From contig DAHUXN010000006.1 of the NCBI GenBank assembly GCA_027307115.1, forward strand, positions 62,001 through 126,000: DNA of 64,000 nucleotides, in the 5' to 3' direction. The stretch is from Acidobacteriota bacterium. GTDB lineage: Bacteria; Acidobacteriota; Terriglobia; Acidiferrales; UBA7541. Shown piece by piece: positions 63,528-64,000 of the stretch (positions within the stretch are counted from its first letter, which is position 1; the number at the start of each line of letters is the position of its first letter). A program made the translations under genes and the position numbers. The notes under the pieces were generated by a model, which saw only the letters and a list, made by a program, of their open reading frames with translations, was not told where the DNA came from and made no database searches.

Positions 63528-63676
63528 CTCTATGTTTCATTTGACTAACGGACGTCGTGTATTCATTCGCTTCTGTGCGCCAGACTCGAAAGCTAGGGGC
63601 AAGTCGGGAAGTGCATTGGCCCGGGACGGCAACCACTATTTGCTTGGGCGCAGAACATCGCGATACGGACAATTGA

Positions 63677-64000
63677 ATGAGCGGCCTTAAGGAAAAACCC
63701 ACACCAGTTAAGGAATCTCTTCCGTCACTGGGAGAAAAGGCCGAGGCCATAGCTGCGGCTTGGCTAGAAGCGCGGCTCGTTTACCCGCTTTACTTTTATC
63801 TGACCAATCATTTCCACTTGGAAATCGCCCCGGTACACGAACCAGAACTTCCAGCGGCATGTCCGGCATCGGGCCTTTTCGATCGCATTATGAAATGGCT
63901 GGGCGAGATGGATACACGCGTCCGGACAAATCAGCTCCGGCAGCTCTTGCACTCTCTAAAGGAAATCAAGCCAGAAAGTTTGCGCGCTATCATTATGCGT
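63677..64000 (+). CDS. Unknown protein, 3'-truncated by the window edge
   Basis: Only the first 108 residues are visible; the frame is open to the last base. It begins MSGLKEKPTPVKESLPSLG, then a helical segment AEAIAAAWLEARLVYPLYFYL, a short His-containing stretch (TNHFHLEIAPVHEPELP) and more helix (FDRIMKWLGEMDTRVRTNQL). The hydrophobic run around VYPLYFYL is too short for a clear membrane helix. I recognise no family from this fragment. It follows a sigma54-like promoter and the NtrC-type gene, so regulation by that protein is a reasonable guess. Confidence 0.5.
   Translation, partial: MSGLKEKPTPVKESLPSLGEKAEAIAAAWLEARLVYPLYFYLTNHFHLEIAPVHEPELPAACPASGLFDRIMKWLGEMDTRVRTNQLRQLLHSLKEIKPESLRAIIMR

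Noticed and set aside
62677-63750. 357-codon minus-strand frame opposite the NtrC-type gene
   Set aside because: Shadow of a well-supported regulator, with no domain or ribosome site.
1-64000. CRISPR arrays, insertion sequences, integrases or phage genes
   Set aside because: No regular direct repeats, terminal inverted repeats with a transposase, or phage structural genes were found.

Overview
The window looks like chromosomal DNA of an Acidobacteriota bacterium, probably a soil lineage of Terriglobia type. The reasons are protein families seen by eye: two tandem MacB-like orphan permeases next to a PadR regulator, two secreted VWA-like proteins of the kind common in that phylum, and two very large Oar-type TonB-dependent receptors with N-terminal carboxypeptidase-regulatory domains. 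The G+C content is moderately high. I see no phage, transposase, integrase or CRISPR array. All assignments are my own reading, without any database search.

Layout. 1-7.3 kb: metabolic and miscellaneous genes (5'-truncated amidohydrolase, FMN-dependent 2-hydroxyacid oxidase, VWA protein, CPBP protease, a twice-frameshifted DinB remnant, a PilZ protein, a PLP aminotransferase, an unknown protein). 7.3-10.5 kb, minus strand: a three-gene unit in which an outer-membrane-type beta-barrel with one N-terminal CxxCH haem motif (a Cyc2-like fused cytochrome-porin layout) lies between two related secreted proteins with a cupredoxin-like C-x2-H-x2-M motif. Upstream is a perfect TGTGA-N6-TCACA site placed class-I style before a sigma70-like promoter. 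This is the best candidate for an undescribed system, possibly extracellular electron transfer. 10.6-16.5 kb: PadR regulator plus two paralogous permeases, with a palindrome in the PadR leader. 16.6-22.5 kb: DUF202 protein, M20 peptidase, a 51-residue Zn-ribbon-like protein and a TonB-dependent receptor ending at a strong terminator.

22.7-32.7 kb: AI-2E-type transporter, a Lon-family protease with an aberrant P-loop, a run of four minus-strand envelope genes (retropepsin-like/PDZ, VWA, 600-residue secreted protein, membrane-anchored coiled coil), queF, and a small Cys-rich protein. 32.8-37.1 kb: RND efflux pump and its adaptor. 37.7-41.9 kb: second Oar-type receptor, with promoter-like elements upstream and a canonical terminator downstream. 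42-48.4 kb: two convergent paralogous M14 metallocarboxypeptidases. 48.6 kb: tRNA-Glu(CUC). 48.9-51.1 kb: Tat-exported M24 peptidase and a PilZ/Zn-ribbon/PilZ protein.

51.1-59.2 kb, minus strand: a compact chemosensory operon mcp-cheW-cheR-cheA-cheB-cheY-cheX with several 4-bp start/stop overlaps, preceded by a tonB-like gene that uses a TTG start. 59.5-63.4 kb, plus strand: a GAF/PAS histidine kinase and an NtrC-type sigma54 activator, followed by a sigma54-like -24/-12 element and a gene of unknown function that runs off the window. Overall the region is rich in envelope functions (nutrient uptake, secreted peptidases, efflux, signalling) plus one probable redox module.
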